DNA from: Salinarchaeum sp.
Lineage (GTDB): Archaea; Halobacteriota; Halobacteria; Halobacteriales; SKNY01
Reading direction: 5' to 3'
NCBI GenBank assembly: GCA_007123105.1
Contig: SKNY01000065.1
Coordinates: 1 to 47,097, forward strand
Length of the DNA: 47,097 nt
A program made the translations under genes and the position numbers. The notes beneath the pieces are model-generated. The model saw only the letters and a program-made list of their open reading frames with translations, did no database searches and had not been told where the DNA came from. Shown one piece after another: positions 45,341 through 47,097 of this stretch (position 1 is the first letter of the stretch; the number at the start of each line of letters is the position of its first letter).

Positions 45341-45434
45341 GACCGTCTCCGCTCGCTCACGTTACTACACGGTTTCGAGTTTCGTCGCACGCCAGGTCGA
45401 AAGGGGTATGGGGCCAATGCTAATAGCACAGGTT

Positions 45435-45761
45435 ATGAGTCTCGATGAGCTCTCCAGCGAGATTGAAGCCGAATACGATGCGCTCCCCGATGAAATGACG
45501 GTCGCTCTCGATCGACAATCGAAAAACGAACTCGCCTTTCTACAGACCGTGCTCGGCACCGAAGAGACCGACGAACTGCTTCGCCGCGCGATTCACTTGC
45601 TCTTTCAGTCGACCGTCGACGTGGGTGGAATGGATTTCCACCTACGTCAATCATTCGACATCACATACGACGAATATCTATCAGGGATGACCTACGATGA
45701 GATGCGAGGAGGCGGCAGCTACCAGCCGCCAACTGAAGACGATCGACGATATCAATTCTGA
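45435..45761 (+). CDS. Conserved haloarchaeal protein of unknown function
   Basis: A 108-residue acidic protein with two helical blocks (SLDELSSEIEAEYDALPDE and TDELLRRAIHLLFQSTVDV) and a conserved-looking FDITYDEYLSGMTYDEM motif. I have no functional assignment. ATG at 45435 is chosen because the upstream frame extends into the mutY promoter region and lacks the bias of real coding sequence. It converges on the PadR gene with 21 nt between stops. Confidence 0.7.
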   Translation: MSLDELSSEIEAEYDALPDEMTVALDRQSKNELAFLQTVLGTEETDELLRRAIHLLFQSTVDVGGMDFHLRQSFDITYDEYLSGMTYDEMRGGGSYQPPTEDDRRYQF

Positions 45762-45782
45762 GACGGTACGGCCGGTGGGGAG

Positions 45783-46064
45783 TTAATTATCCTCGTTCAG
45801 ATACTTCGCTTCCCATTCCTTCCGTGCCTCGATCTCCCGATGACCCCGTCGCGTAACCGTATAGTAGTTGGTCCGTCGGTCACGTTGACCCTTTTCTACG
45901 AGACCTTTCTCGACTAACGTATCGAGATTCGGGTAGAGACGTCCGTGGTGAATTTCGCGTTCGTAGTACTCCTCGAGTTCGTCCTTAATTGCAAGGCCAT
46001 GTGGCTCGTCCTTGCCGCCGATGACATAAAGGAGATCCCGCTGGAATCCCGTCAAGTCGTGCAT
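45783..46064 (-). CDS. PadR family transcriptional regulator
   Basis: A 93-residue winged-helix regulator of the PadR type: QRDLLYVIGGKDEPHGLAIKDELEEYY, then HHGRLYPNLDTLVEKGLVEKG and the wing RRTNYYTVTRRGHREIE. It lacks a long C-terminal effector helix, as in small PadR-s1 proteins. The ligand is unknown. A TATA-like TTTTTATTG is centred about 39 nt before the ATG (about 46100-46108), and a GAATG-N2-CATTC inverted repeat lies between them, so it may autoregulate. Confidence 0.9.
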   Translation of the reverse strand: MHDLTGFQRDLLYVIGGKDEPHGLAIKDELEEYYEREIHHGRLYPNLDTLVEKGLVEKGQRDRRTNYYTVTRRGHREIEARKEWEAKYLNEDN

Positions 46065-46401
46065 TGGGAATGACCATTCGATAATTCGTTTCGGTTTACA
46101 ATAAAAATGTCGGGTTGTAAGTCAAAACTTCGATCGAACCGGCCCGCACGGACGAGGACTTGACGTCCAGTGGGTTTCGAACGTGGTCCCGATTGACGAA
46201 AGTATACTCGTCAAATGAACATGTCTGTAACTGTTCGACTTGGCACTCATCAAGTATCGTGCGGAAATGGTAAGCAAGCTTCGCCAAAATCGGCGAAACT
46301 CGCTTGCCGCCCTGAATTGGTCCCCGCTGACGCTTCGGCCCTCCAAAGCGAAGCGTCACCTGAAGATAGCCACTGGCAGCGTAATAAAACTAACGGATGC
46401 G
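46065..46401. other. 337-nt spacer with two strong hairpins between folD and padR
   Basis: After the padR promoter elements, two stable stem-loops lie close to the folD stop. The first (46274-46307) has outer arms GCAAGC/GCTTGC and inner arms TTCGCC/GGCGAA around AAAATC. The second (46329-46357) has perfect 9-nt arms GACGCTTCG/CGAAGCGTC with an 11-nt loop. An 87-codon ORF (46096-46359, minus) covers part of it but shows no known domain and I do not call it a gene. The hairpins could be a folD terminator/processing site, a small RNA or an IS remnant. Confidence 0.5.
46068..46079. promoter_or_regulatory. Inverted repeat before the padR gene, possible PadR operator
   Basis: GAATGACCATTC: 5-nt perfect arms (GAATG/CATTC) separated by two bases, 4 nt upstream of the ATG at 46064 and downstream of the TATA-like element, near the expected transcription start. 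A PadR dimer bound there would repress its own gene. The repeat is visible; regulation is inferred. Confidence 0.4.
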
Positions 46402-47097
46402 TCAGGACATGATCGTCGGCAGATCGACCTCGAGATCTCGACGTGCAGCAGCAGCCTTGACGGTATTGTACAACAGCATCGCGATGGTCATCGGGCCCAC
46501 CCCACCGGGCACTGGCGTCAGATGTGCTGCCTTTCGTTCGACACTCTCGAACTCGACGTCGCCAACGAGTTTGTATCCTTTCTCGGTGTCGGCATCGACC
46601 CGGTTGACGCCAACATCGATGACGGTGGCGCCGGCATCGACCATCGATCCATCGATCAGTTCGGGAACGCCGGCCGCGGCGATCACGATGTCAGCACCCG
46701 TCGTGTGCGCGGCGAGGTCGCGCGTTCGAGAGTGACAGACGGTGACGGTCGCGTTTCCCCCGGCAGCCTTCTGGATCAGCATGTTCGCCAAGGGCTTGCC
46801 GACGATCATCGAGCGTCCGACGATGGTCACGTCCTTCCCAGCCGGGTCGACACCAGCCTCGGCCAATAACCGGAGAACTCCGTGGGGGGTACACGGCAGG
46901 AACCGGGGATTGCCAGCAACGAGTCGCCCCACATTCTCGGGATGGAACCCGTCGACATCCTTTGTCGGATCGACCCGTTCGAGCACGGGATCAGTATCCA
47001 CGTGCTCGGGAACCGGCATCTGAACGAGAATGCCGTCGACATTCTCGTCCGCGTTTAATTCATCAATCGTGTCTAACAGCACCGCGGCAGAATCATC
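46402..47097 (-). CDS. folD: Bifunctional methylenetetrahydrofolate dehydrogenase/cyclohydrolase, N-terminus cut by window end
   Basis: The visible 231 residues cover most of FolD, which interconverts methylene-, methenyl- and formyl-tetrahydrofolate. Signature motifs are [58 protein letters not shown] and the C-terminal [19 protein letters not shown]. The frame is open to the last base of the window (47097), so the start lies outside; the conserved lysine near the N-terminus is not visible. A haloarchaeal FolD normally has about 290-300 residues. Confidence 0.95.
   Translation of the reverse strand, partial: DDSAAVLLDTIDELNADENVDGILVQMPVPEHVDTDPVLERVDPTKDVDGFHPENVGRLVAGNPRFLPCTPHGVLRLLAEAGVDPAGKDVTIVGRSMIVGKPLANMLIQKAAGGNATVTVCHSRTRDLAAHTTGADIVIAAAGVPELIDGSMVDAGATVIDVGVNRVDADTEKGYKLVGDVEFESVERKAAHLTPVPGGVGPMTIAMLLYNTVKAAAARRDLEVDLPTIMS

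Noticed and set aside
1-47097. CRISPR array or defence island
   Set aside because: No regularly spaced direct repeats, cas, restriction-modification or toxin-antitoxin genes were recognised. The CARF-like regulator alone does not define such a system.

Overview
The window is a chromosomal stretch of a haloarchaeon (class Halobacteria). The evidence is the strongly acidic proteome (Asp/Glu-rich, Lys-poor), archaeal informational genes (DnaG-type primase homologue, L37e, pelota, RqcH/NFACT, archaeal PheRS, Lhr helicase, Elp3), leaderless-style promoters with TATA-like boxes about 25-32 nt before the start codon, and several protein families known only from Halobacteria (HFX_2341/DUF6293, DUF5815, DUF7124- and DUF7126-like). 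Coding density is very high, with many 1-10 nt stop/start overlaps. No rRNA, CRISPR array, prophage or plasmid module was seen. The genus cannot be named safely from sequence alone.

Layout. 1-2405: end of a multisubunit Na+/H+ antiporter (Mrp/Mnh) operon, with two MnhD/NuoL-type membrane subunits. 2473-4795: dnaG diverging from a CARF-like/winged-helix regulator. 4796-6235: a decayed IS200/IS605-type (IS1341-like) element with a broken tnpB, inserted against a DUF1405 membrane gene. 6991-8982: pdxS, a small membrane protein and thrB. 9104-11572: a 45-residue membrane peptide gene, an FAD/NAD reductase and two haloarchaeal conserved proteins. 11630-15844: carB and carA, convergent. 15965-17899: idi (type 1), a small membrane protein, a small winged-helix regulator and pspA. 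18003-20932: pyrG-guaAb-DUF7126-like operon. 20929-22718: a hypothetical gene, an MDR oxidoreductase, tRNA-Arg(CCU) and tatA. 23079-29111: thrS-(mini-ORF)-pheS-pheT-HD operon. 29162-31435: tRNA-Gly(UCC), a DUF420 gene, and rpl37e-purF on the other strand. 31649-32914: a membrane protein and a zincin-like protease. 32915-44059: an 11 kb run of minus-strand genes (FMN reductase, hypothetical, S1-OB-DHH protein, elp3, rqcH, pelA, lhr, hypothetical). 44060-47097: a hairpin-rich non-coding region, mutY, a conserved hypothetical, a PadR regulator, a second hairpin-rich spacer and the partial folD.

Most genes are housekeeping: nucleotide synthesis (carAB, pyrG, guaAb, purF), aminoacylation (thrS, pheST), B6, threonine, folate and isoprenoid synthesis, and translation quality control (rqcH next to pelA). 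The accessory signal is concentrated in the decayed TnpB locus beside the CARF-like regulator and in two hairpin-rich spacers near 44.2 kb and 46.3 kb. No complete new multi-gene system is obvious. The best candidates for follow-up are the catalytically altered, truncated TnpB, the hairpin loci, an inverted repeat bracketing a TATA box before the winged-helix gene, and a 21-codon ORF coupled between thrS and pheS.
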